A DNA stretch of 6,611 nt. It comes from Pontibacterium sp964228735. GTDB taxonomy: Bacteria; Pseudomonadota; Gammaproteobacteria; Pseudomonadales; Balneatricaceae. The DNA lies in contig NZ_CAXRBQ010000128.1 of NCBI RefSeq assembly GCF_964228735.1, forward strand, positions 1 through 6,611, read 5' to 3'. The notes beneath the pieces were generated by a model. It made no database searches and was not told the DNA's origin. It worked only from the letters and a program-made list of their open reading frames with translations. Shown here one piece after another: positions 1 through 5,201 of the stretch; positions within the stretch are counted from its first letter, which is position 1; each line of letters begins with the position of its first letter. The translations under genes and the position numbers were made by a program.

Positions 1-405
1 GTAGGTTTTCACGCGGTCACGGCAGGCACCAAACAGCTGGTACAGCGGCATATTGGCCTGCTTGCCAATCAGGTCCCAGAGAGCGGTGTCGATGGCGGAG
101 ATAGCGGATACAGTGACGCCTTTTTGGCCCAGGGGATTGCAGTCGACCCACATTTGCTCCCAGATCTTCTCTACATATAGCGGATTCTGACCAATCAGGA
201 ACTGGGTCAGGCTGTTGATCATCGCTTCGAACACGGTCAGACGCATTTTATTGAGGGCAAAGACGTAGTTCTCCCCCACCAAGCCGGTATCGGTTTCGAT
301 CATCACCAGAACACAACCGACGGACTCGGTCTTATGGATAGCGGTGATCAGGGGCTTCTGCAGGGGAATCTCCACCTGCATCGTTTTAACATTGGTAATC
401 TTCAC
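1..405 (-). CDS. Enolase-superfamily enzyme (mandelate racemase / muconate lactonizing type), N-terminal part, cut by window edge
   Basis: The reverse strand reads open from a GTG at 405-403 to the window edge, giving 135 codons, about a third of the usual 370-400 residues. GTG is the likely start: a GGGAG Shine-Dalgarno (411-415) lies five bases upstream, and an in-frame TGA occurs six codons before it. The next Met is codon 9. The protein begins VKITNVKTMQVEIPL, followed by IETDTGLVGEN, the alpha+beta capping-domain pattern that shapes substrate specificity. Residues 101-126 (AISAID..LWD..GK....PL..LFG) match the mandelate racemase/muconate lactonizing enzyme signature as I recall it. The family uses Mg2+ to stabilise an enolate after alpha-proton abstraction from a carboxylate; the metal ligands and catalytic Lys/His lie in the barrel outside the window. 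It could be a dehydratase, racemase or cycloisomerase. Family is confident; reaction and substrate are unknown. It is divergent from the betaine-type transporter operon. Confidence 0.88.
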   Translation of the reverse strand, partial: MKITNVKTMQVEIPLQKPLITAIHKTESVGCVLVMIETDTGLVGENYVFALNKMRLTVFEAMINSLTQFLIGQNPLYVEKIWEQMWVDCNPLGQKGVTVSAISAIDTALWDLIGKQANMPLYQLFGACRDRVKTY

Positions 406-600
406 GTGTACTCCCGCCTTTCAGATCAGCCAGGTAATCAACACATCTACTGGGACGTAAATAACATCAACGGTCTTATACAGTTACAACGCCGTCTGTT
501 TTTATAGTTGCTTGTCTGACTTGTTATTTTTGTTACCAGCCATTCCACTGACTGGAAGCTATCGTTAGGGGCATCCTAGAACAGCAAAAAACACAACTGA

Positions 601-630
601 AATTTAAAAGCGTTAACGTTTCCTTAAATT
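601..630. promoter_or_regulatory. Operator-like palindrome centred on CGTTAACG
   Basis: The perfect 8-base palindrome CGTTAACG (611-618) sits inside outer arms AATTTAA (601-607) and TTAAATT (624-630). The outer arms are off-centre by two bases relative to the core. It lies between the two divergent genes, upstream of any likely proX promoter and about 200 bases from the GTG of the enolase-superfamily gene. The core recalls the CG-centred operators of LacI-family regulators, but that is only a resemblance. It may equally be AT-rich background. Confidence 0.35.
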
Positions 631-783
631 TTATTTATACCCCACCCTGCCAGGCCCCGTGCTGCTTAGAAAACAAGCACCTATCCGGCCCTCCCTGCCT
701 ACATAAATTTCATTTAAGTTCTTTCCAATAATTATAAATTTAACAACAGGTCATGCACGGTTCTAGTATCAGCCATAGAAGTT

Positions 784-802
784 TTCGATCAGACAAATCG
801 AA
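784..802. promoter_or_regulatory. Inverted repeat TTCGAT-N7-ATCGAA, possible operator
   Basis: TTCGAT (784-789) and ATCGAA (797-802) form a perfect 6-base inverted repeat with a 7-base spacer, about 100 bases before the proX start. The right arm overlaps a second small inverted repeat, CGAAC-TCCG-GTTCG (799-812). The 13-base centre-to-centre spacing would suit a dimeric regulator on one face of the helix or a small RNA hairpin in the leader. The regulator is not identifiable. Confidence 0.35.
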
Positions 803-822
803 CTCCGGTTCGTCAACATCAC

Positions 823-868
823 GTGGATTGAGTAGCTGTGGTAACCCTCCCAAGTAACAGCAATCCAC
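823..868 (+). promoter_or_regulatory. Leader stem-loop upstream of proX
   Basis: GTGGATTG (823-830) pairs perfectly with CAATCCAC (861-868). Inside it CTGT (836-839) pairs with ACAG (857-860), leaving a five-base bulge (831-835) on the 5' side. The composite 12-pair structure ends 23 bases before the AAGGAA ribosome site of proX, so it would lie in the mRNA leader if transcription starts upstream. There is no T-run after it, so it is not an ordinary terminator. It matches no riboswitch class I recognise. Confidence 0.4.
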
Positions 869-890
869 CTGGTTAAGCAAAATAAAAACT

Positions 891-897
891 AAAGGAA
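891..897 (+). promoter_or_regulatory. Ribosome binding site of proX
   Basis: AAAGGAA lies six bases before the ATG at 904. It is a good Shine-Dalgarno in an A-rich, unstructured stretch, fitting the high expression expected of a binding protein, and it fixes the start codon. Confidence 0.75.
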
Positions 898-903
898 ACG
901 ACT

Positions 904-1875
904 ATGAAAAAATCACTCCTGGCAATTGCTGGTTTTGTTGCTGGTACTTCCATGATGTCCACCGCCGCACACGCGAACTGCGGCGAAATCAGCATCAGTG
1001 AGATGAACTGGGCTTCCTCCCAGTTGGTAACTTACGTATCCAAATTCCTGCTGGAAGAAGGCTACGGCTGTAAAGTACAAACCGTGCCTACCTCGACTGT
1101 GCCTTCCGTAACATCCGTGGCTGAAACCGGTAAGCCAGACATCGTAACCGAGCTGTGGCTGAACTCCGTGCCGCTGTACACCAAGCTGGAAGAGCAAGGC
1201 AAAGTTGTTACCGCAGCGAAGATTCTCTCTGACGGTGGCCAGGATGCATGGTGGATTCCTAAGTACCTGGTAGATAAGCACCCAGAGCTGAAAACCATCG
1301 AAGGTGTTCTGGCCAATCCAGAACTGGTGGGTGGTCGTTTCCACAACGCACCTAACGGTTGGGGCATCCGTATCAAGAACGACAACCTGATCAAAGCGTT
1401 CGACTTCGAAAGCCACAAGATGGGTGTCTTCAACCACGGTTCCGGTGAAACCCTGGCCGCCTCCATCGCATCCGCTTACAACAATAAAGAACCATGGTTC
1501 GGCTACTACTGGGCGCCAACCTCCGTTCTGGGTAAGTACGAGATGGTTGCGGTAGATCTGGGCCCATACAACGATGCGGCTCACAACTGCGCACAGGATG
1601 AAGAGTGTGCGAACCCACAGAAAACCTCCCTGCCTTCCGCACCGGTTGTGACTGCCATCACCAGCGATCTGGCGAAACGCGCACCTGAAGTGCTGGAGCT
1701 GATGAAGAGAGTAACCTTCACCAACGCCGAAATGGGCAAACTGCTGGCGTGGCAGGAAGAGAACAAGGCCTCGTCTGAGGAGACCGCGGTTCACTTCATT
1801 ACCACCCAGCAAGGCACCTGGTCCCAGTGGATCAATGACGATGCCCGTAAAAACCTGGCAGGCCTGCTGAACTAA
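904..1875 (+). CDS. proX: Periplasmic glycine betaine/proline betaine-type substrate-binding protein (OpuAC/ProX family)
   Basis: Substrate receptor of a ProU-type ABC importer, 323 residues (E. coli ProX is about 330). Residues 1-24 are a Sec signal peptide: MKK, a hydrophobic core, then AHA before Asn25. The mature protein has the OpuAC two-lobe pattern: MNWAS (34-38) at the start, PDIVTELW (78-85), a GWG loop (152-154), GYYWAPT (200-206) near the lobe crossover, and LLAWQEENKASSEE (280-293) near the end. W36, W85, W203 and neighbouring tyrosines are candidates for the aromatic box that holds a quaternary ammonium group. Cysteines 26/56 and 229/235 could form two periplasmic disulfides. The Cys pair that brackets the GWG loop in E. 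coli ProX is absent here (A149, I155). It is the first gene of its operon, with hairpins after its stop. Family assignment is strong; the exact ligand (glycine betaine, carnitine, proline betaine, DMSP-like or other) is not determined. Confidence 0.92.
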   Translation: MKKSLLAIAGFVAGTSMMSTAAHANCGEISISEMNWASSQLVTYVSKFLLEEGYGCKVQTVPTSTVPSVTSVAETGKPDIVTELWLNSVPLYTKLEEQGKVVTAAKILSDGGQDAWWIPKYLVDKHPELKTIEGVLANPELVGGRFHNAPNGWGIRIKNDNLIKAFDFESHKMGVFNHGSGETLAASIASAYNNKEPWFGYYWAPTSVLGKYEMVAVDLGPYNDAAHNCAQDEECANPQKTSLPSAPVVTAITSDLAKRAPEVLELMKRVTFTNAEMGKLLAWQEENKASSEETAVHFITTQQGTWSQWINDDARKNLAGLLN

Positions 1876-1885
1876 GTAGCTGCCC

Positions 1886-1920
1886 ACCGGGCTTGTGGCT
1901 GACTATGTCGCAAGCCCGGT
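1886..1920 (+). promoter_or_regulatory. Strong intercistronic hairpin after proX
   Basis: ACCGGGCTTG (1886-1895) pairs perfectly with CAAGCCCGGT (1911-1920). Four further pairs (1896-1899 with 1907-1910, two of them G-T) leave a 7-base loop. It begins ten bases after the proX stop and is followed by CCCCTCGCG rather than a T-run. It is therefore more likely a 3'-end stabiliser or partial attenuator that raises proX over proW than a complete terminator. Confidence 0.6.
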
Positions 1921-2001
1921 CCCCTCGCGTATTGGCTACAAAGACTGCTGCCGATGGGCTCTGTGCCCCAGCATCTAAACCCAAGTAGCGAAGTACCGAC
2001 A

Positions 2002-2033
2002 CCCGCCTAAGAGCCGACTTTCAACCAGGCGGG
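2002..2033 (+). promoter_or_regulatory. Second hairpin upstream of proW
   Basis: CCCGCCT (2002-2008) pairs with AGGCGGG (2027-2033) across an 18-base loop, about 30 bases before the proW start. With the hairpin at 1886-1920 it occupies the unusually long 189-base gap between binding-protein and permease genes. A role in mRNA processing or proW translation is possible but unproven. Confidence 0.4.
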
Positions 2034-2064
2034 ACACTGAATAAGAATAAACAGGATAAGAACA

Positions 2065-3099
2065 ATGGCATTCTATGATTCGATTTTCGATTCGCTAGGG
2101 TTAAAAGAGTGGTGCGGCGCCGAAGCCAAGGGTGGCCCGATGACCATGGCGGAATTGCTGGCCCGTAGCAAAGGCACTCAGACTGAAGAAACCTCTGTGT
2201 GGAACGTCCCGTTCCCATCGCTGGACGAGCTGCACGCCTCTTGTAACGCGATCCCACGTACACGCGATATGACCTCCGGCGTCGAGCAGTTCTTCCTCGA
2301 TATTAAAAGCAGCCTGCAGTTTGTGCTCGATCCGCTGACCCAACCCCTGAGTTGGTTGCTGGACGGATCAATCTGGATGTTTGTTGCCATGCCGTGGTGG
2401 CTGCTGATTGCCCTGACACTGGTCGCGGTACAGTTCATTACCCGTTCCAAGAGCGCCACCCTGCTGGTTGCGTTCACCTGGCTGTTTATGGCGTTTATCG
2501 ACCACTACACCTACGCCGTACAAACCATGGCGATCATCTTCGTCTGTACCGGGCTCAGTGTGCTCATAGGGGTACCAATAGGTATAGCGATGTCGAAAAA
2601 CGACCGCCTGCAGAAAGCCGTGATTCCGGTGCTGGATATGCTGCAAACGTTGCCATCGTTCGTATACCTAATCCCGCTGATCTTCCTGTTCAGTGTGACC
2701 GAATCCAAGCTCTACGGTATCGCCATCATTCTTTACGCGATCGTGCCAGTGATCCGTCTGACCGACCTGGGTATCCGTCTGGTTGATCAGGACATCATCG
2801 AAGCGGCCAACGCCTTCGGCATGAGCGCCCGTCAGAAACTGCTCAGCGTAGAGTTGCCACTGGCCCTGCCTAACATCATGGCCGGAGTGAATCAGACCAT
2901 CATGATGTCCCTGGCGATGGTGGTAATCGCATCGTTGGTATCCGCGCCGGGCTTGGGTGTGCTGGTACTACGCGGCATCAACAACCTTGAATTGGGTGTA
3001 GGTCTGGTATCCGGTTTCTGCATCGTAATCCTGGCCATCCTTCTTGACCGTGTCAGCAAAGCCACACTGGCTCGCGTTGACGTATCACAGCAGAACTGA
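2065..3099 (+). CDS. proW: Betaine-type ABC transporter permease (ProW)
   Basis: Membrane subunit of the importer, 344 residues, close to E. coli ProW (about 354). As in that protein, a hydrophilic N-terminal tail of roughly 100 residues (1-100, with a Trp- and Pro-containing stretch near 46-51) precedes the membrane part. Hydrophobic segments lie near 103-123, 131-146, 152-175, 195-211, 215-232, 280-300 and 310-328. The cytoplasmic EAA coupling loop that docks on the ATPase is clear: EAANAFG at 246-252, continuing to LPLALPNIMAGV at 264-275. LQTLPSFVYLIP (193-204) is typical of the ProW/OpuAB branch. The ATG at 2065 has a modest AGGA site (2053-2056) eight bases upstream. proV follows after 11 bases, so the two are surely co-transcribed and probably translationally coupled. 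ProW homologues normally act as homodimers. Confidence 0.93.
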   Translation: MAFYDSIFDSLGLKEWCGAEAKGGPMTMAELLARSKGTQTEETSVWNVPFPSLDELHASCNAIPRTRDMTSGVEQFFLDIKSSLQFVLDPLTQPLSWLLDGSIWMFVAMPWWLLIALTLVAVQFITRSKSATLLVAFTWLFMAFIDHYTYAVQTMAIIFVCTGLSVLIGVPIGIAMSKNDRLQKAVIPVLDMLQTLPSFVYLIPLIFLFSVTESKLYGIAIILYAIVPVIRLTDLGIRLVDQDIIEAANAFGMSARQKLLSVELPLALPNIMAGVNQTIMMSLAMVVIASLVSAPGLGVLVLRGINNLELGVGLVSGFCIVILAILLDRVSKATLARVDVSQQN

Positions 3100-3110
3100 G
3101 GGCGCTGACG

Positions 3111-4178
3111 ATGACTGCAAACGTAAAAGTATCGATTAAGAATCTGTACAAGATCTTCGGCACCGATCCGGAATCAGCGCTGGTACACGCCAAGAACGGC
3201 GTCGAGAAAGCAGAACTGCTGGATCAGCACAGCCATGTATTGGGCCTGAAAGATATCAATATAGACATGAAAGACGGCGAGATCACGGTGATCATGGGGC
3301 TGTCCGGTTCCGGTAAGTCCACCCTGATCCGTCACTTTAACCGCCTGATCGAACCGACCGACGGTCAGATCCTGATCGACGGCGTGGACGTGATGACGCT
3401 GTCTGACGACGCCCTGCGCAAGTTGCGTCAGCAGGATATGTCGATGGTGTTCCAGAAGTTCGCGCTGCTGCCGCATAAAACTGTGCTGGAAAATGCCGGC
3501 ACTGCACTGCGTGTGCGCGGTGAAAGCAGCGACAAGGCCGATCAGGAAGGCCGCAAATGGCTGGACCGTGTTGGTCTGGCAGGCTTTGAAGATCACTACC
3601 CTCACCAGCTTTCCGGCGGTATGCAGCAGCGTGTGGGTATCGCCCGCGCGCTGACCTCCAACTCGGCGGTGATGCTGATGGACGAAGCGTTTTCGGCGCT
3701 CGACCCGCTAATCCGTACCGATATGCAGGATCTGCTGCTGGAGCTGCAGAAAGAGCTGCACAAAACTATCATCTTCATCAGCCACGACCTGGATGAAGCC
3801 CTGAAACTGGCAGACCACCTGGTGATCCTGAAAGATGGCGAAGTGGTGCAGCAGGGAGAACCACAGCACATCCTGCTCAACCCATCCGATCCGTATATCG
3901 AAGACTTTGTCAGCGACATCAACCGTGCCCGTGTGTTGCGTGTTCGCTCGGTGATGCGCCCACTGTCCGATAGCACCGCCGCCCACGCCGGTACTGTGGA
4001 TTACAACGACACATTGGAAGATGTGATCTCCCACTCCGACGGCGACACCAGCAAAGTCTACCTGGTGAAGAACGGCACCGAAGCGGTCGGCACCATCTGC
4101 ATGAAAGACCTGGTACGCGCACTGGTACCTCGCGCCCCTTCTGAAGAAGGTGTGCGTAGCCAAGTCAACGCAGCGTAA
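3111..4178 (+). CDS. proV: Betaine-type ABC transporter ATP-binding protein (ProV)
   Basis: Cytoplasmic ATPase that powers uptake through ProW, 355 residues. It has all the ABC motifs: Walker A GLSGSGKST (63-71), Q-loop Gln115 (MVFQKFALLPH), signature LSGGMQQR (167-174), Walker B VMLMDE (187-192) with catalytic Glu192, D-loop SALD (195-198) and switch His225 (FISHDLDEA). The N-terminal LYKIFG and the insert before beta-strand LGLKDI, plus FSALDPLIRTDMQD, are hallmarks of the ProV/OpuAA branch. After the ABC domain, residues 276-340 look like one CBS-type unit (RVRSVM near its start, VYLVKNG..AVGTI later). E. coli ProV has about 400 residues and two CBS units, so the osmosensing/regulatory tail appears shortened here. 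GAGG (3098-3101), overlapping the proW stop, is the probable ribosome site. Confidence 0.94.
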   Translation: MTANVKVSIKNLYKIFGTDPESALVHAKNGVEKAELLDQHSHVLGLKDINIDMKDGEITVIMGLSGSGKSTLIRHFNRLIEPTDGQILIDGVDVMTLSDDALRKLRQQDMSMVFQKFALLPHKTVLENAGTALRVRGESSDKADQEGRKWLDRVGLAGFEDHYPHQLSGGMQQRVGIARALTSNSAVMLMDEAFSALDPLIRTDMQDLLLELQKELHKTIIFISHDLDEALKLADHLVILKDGEVVQQGEPQHILLNPSDPYIEDFVSDINRARVLRVRSVMRPLSDSTAAHAGTVDYNDTLEDVISHSDGDTSKVYLVKNGTEAVGTICMKDLVRALVPRAPSEEGVRSQVNAA

Positions 4179-4218
4179 TCAAACAACAAAAATAAATACG
4201 AAGTTAAAGGTGTAACGA

Positions 4219-4989
4219 ATGAACGTATCTCTTGCTGAAAAGCGAGTAGTGATCACCGCCGGTGGCGCGGGTATGGGCCGGGCCACCGCACTGGCGATGC
4301 ACAAACTTGGCGCAACCGTATTTACCTGCGACGTAGATGAAGCTGCACTGGCGAGCCTGCCGGACGAGATCACCACCTTTGTTTGTGACGTATCCGATCC
4401 GGTGCAGGTGGATGCCATGTTCGACCAGATCCTGCCGGACGGTCTGGATATTCTGGTGAACAACGCCGGTATCGGTGGCCCAACCGCACCGATCGAAGAT
4501 GTGAGCAATGACGAGTGGCGTCAGTGCATGGGCGTGTGTATCGACGGCCAGTTCTACTGCGCGCGTCGCGCGGTACCGGTATTTAAGCAACAGCAGTCTG
4601 GTGTGATCATCAATCTGGTGTCCGCTGCAGGCATCTTGGGCTTCCCGAACCGTAGCCCATACGTCGCGGCCAAATGGGCAGTTACCGGTTTGACCAAAAC
4701 TCTGGCAATGGAACTGGGCCCGGACAATATCCGCGTAAACGGAATCGTGCCGGGTAACGTGAATGGCGAACGTATGGAACGCATCATCACCGCCCACGCG
4801 GAAGCAGAGGATATCGATCCGGAAGAGGTACGTCGCCTCTACGCCATCGGCACCTCCATGCAGTGCTACGTCGATCCAGAAGAGATCGCGGATATGATCT
4901 GCTTCCTCTGTTCCGACTACAGCAGAAACGTCTCTGGCCAGATCGTGGGTGTGGATGGCTTTACCGAGACGCTATACCCACGTACTTGA
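4219..4989 (+). CDS. Short-chain dehydrogenase/reductase (classical SDR, FabG-like), atypical active site
   Basis: Cytoplasmic NAD(P)-dependent oxidoreductase, 256 residues, a normal classical SDR length. The Rossmann fold shows the glycine motif as TAGGAGMG (13-20), with Ala where the second position is usually Gly. Asp38 at the end of beta-2 favours NAD(H), Asp57 fits the adenine-contact site (CDVSD), and NNAG is at 81-84. Catalytic Ser135, Tyr148 and Lys152 are present with correct spacing. The tetrad Asn position (FabG N110) aligns with Cys107 in W-R-Q-C-M-G-V-C. PGNVNGERM (178-186) and SGQIVGVDG (239-247) are in their usual places. The ATG has an AAAGG site (4206-4210) eight bases upstream and lies 40 bases after proV, with the operon terminator next. 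It probably oxidises or reduces a hydroxyl/keto group on the imported compound or a product of the divergent enolase-superfamily enzyme. A fatty-acid synthesis role is unlikely from context. Substrate unknown. Confidence 0.9.
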   Translation: MNVSLAEKRVVITAGGAGMGRATALAMHKLGATVFTCDVDEAALASLPDEITTFVCDVSDPVQVDAMFDQILPDGLDILVNNAGIGGPTAPIEDVSNDEWRQCMGVCIDGQFYCARRAVPVFKQQQSGVIINLVSAAGILGFPNRSPYVAAKWAVTGLTKTLAMELGPDNIRVNGIVPGNVNGERMERIITAHAEAEDIDPEEVRRLYAIGTSMQCYVDPEEIADMICFLCSDYSRNVSGQIVGVDGFTETLYPRT

Positions 4990-5007
4990 TGGATATAAGT
5001 TTCATTC

Positions 5008-5044
5008 AGAAATGGCTCGGTAATCCGGGCCATTTCTCTCTTAA
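5008..5044 (+). terminator. Intrinsic terminator of the proXWV-SDR operon
   Basis: AGAAATGGCTCGG (5008-5020) pairs with CCGGGCCATTTCT (5025-5037) through a TAAT loop. That is 13 pairs with a single G-T, followed by the pyrimidine-rich CTCTT tail. It starts 19 bases after the SDR stop. The A-tract at the stem base and the downstream T/C run make it a convincing rho-independent terminator. Confidence 0.88.
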
Positions 5045-5101
5045 GCCTAAAAAGGCTGCATATCAATTAAAGTGTGTTGCACTGACTCATTGAACCCACA
5101 G

Positions 5102-5171
5102 CATTAAGCGGACATTCGCAGTAGCTATCTCATACCGCATTCTTAGTCGGTTGCCGACACTATGCAGACAT
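5102..5171 (-). repeat. Dispersed palindromic repeat, left copy flanking the AT-rich gene
   Basis: Read on the minus strand, 5171-5146 gives ATGTCTGC...GTCGG-CAA-CCGAC, a small hairpin (GTCGG/CCGAC at 5146-5150 and 5154-5158). It matches 20 of 26 bases of the plus-strand sequence at 6212-6237. Further out, minus-strand 5116-5102 reads AATGTCCGCTTAATG, close to GATGTCCGCTAATG at 6165-6178. The two flanks of the 291-residue gene therefore carry the same repeat family in opposite orientation. I recall similar GTCCGCT / GGGTCGG sequences as common intergenic remnants in gammaproteobacteria, but cannot check this here. Confidence 0.5.
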
Positions 5172-5187
5172 AGCCTCATGTTCCTTT

Positions 5188-5201
5188 TGAGCCTAGGCTC
5201 A
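5188..5201. repeat. Perfect 14-base palindrome at the end of the secreted-protein gene
   Basis: TGAGCCTAGGCTCA is fully self-complementary and contains the minus-strand stop codon (TGA, 5201-5199). As RNA it gives only a short GAGC/GCUC stem with a CUAG loop. On the minus strand it is followed by AAAAGGAAC, not U's, so it is not a standard terminator. It may be a protein site or chance. Confidence 0.4.

Larger units (their letters stand above)
406..903. promoter_or_regulatory. Divergent intergenic control region
   Basis: About 500 bases separate the divergent enolase-superfamily gene and proX, and I see no convincing gene in them. The region is AT-rich in the middle (roughly 600-640 and 700-745) and should hold both promoters. 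A TATAAA at 733-738 with a poor TTCATT at 709-714 (18-base spacing) is a weak sigma70 candidate for proX. It would give a leader of about 160 bases. No good promoter stands out for the minus-strand gene. The inverted repeats at 601-630 and 784-802 and the stem-loop at 823-868 are listed separately. No regulator gene is in the window. Confidence 0.6.

Noticed and set aside
913..1887. Long open frame on the minus strand, opposite proX (324 codons)
   Set aside because: It is the antisense shadow of a gene with strong family evidence. It has no Shine-Dalgarno, and its protein is rich in Gly, Val, Gln and His without recognisable motifs.
2352..2786. Plus-strand open frame inside proW (144 codons)
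   Set aside because: A +1-type frame of proW with Arg/Pro/His-rich composition, no ribosome site and full overlap with clear permease coding sequence.
3174..4163. Several minus-strand open frames opposite proV (124-151 codons)
   Set aside because: Codon-bias shadows of proV. No start signals and no domain character.
4204..4797. Minus-strand open frame opposite the SDR gene (197 codons)
   Set aside because: It lies opposite an SDR with intact motifs; its translation shows His-rich shadow composition.
5045..5056. GCCT-AAAA-AGGC mini-hairpin right after the operon terminator
   Set aside because: Only four base pairs and no T-run; best seen as chance sequence next to the real terminator.
4863..5093. 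Plus-strand open frame spanning the end of the SDR gene and its terminator
   Set aside because: It runs in another frame of the SDR gene and straight through the intrinsic terminator at 5008-5044, with no ribosome site.
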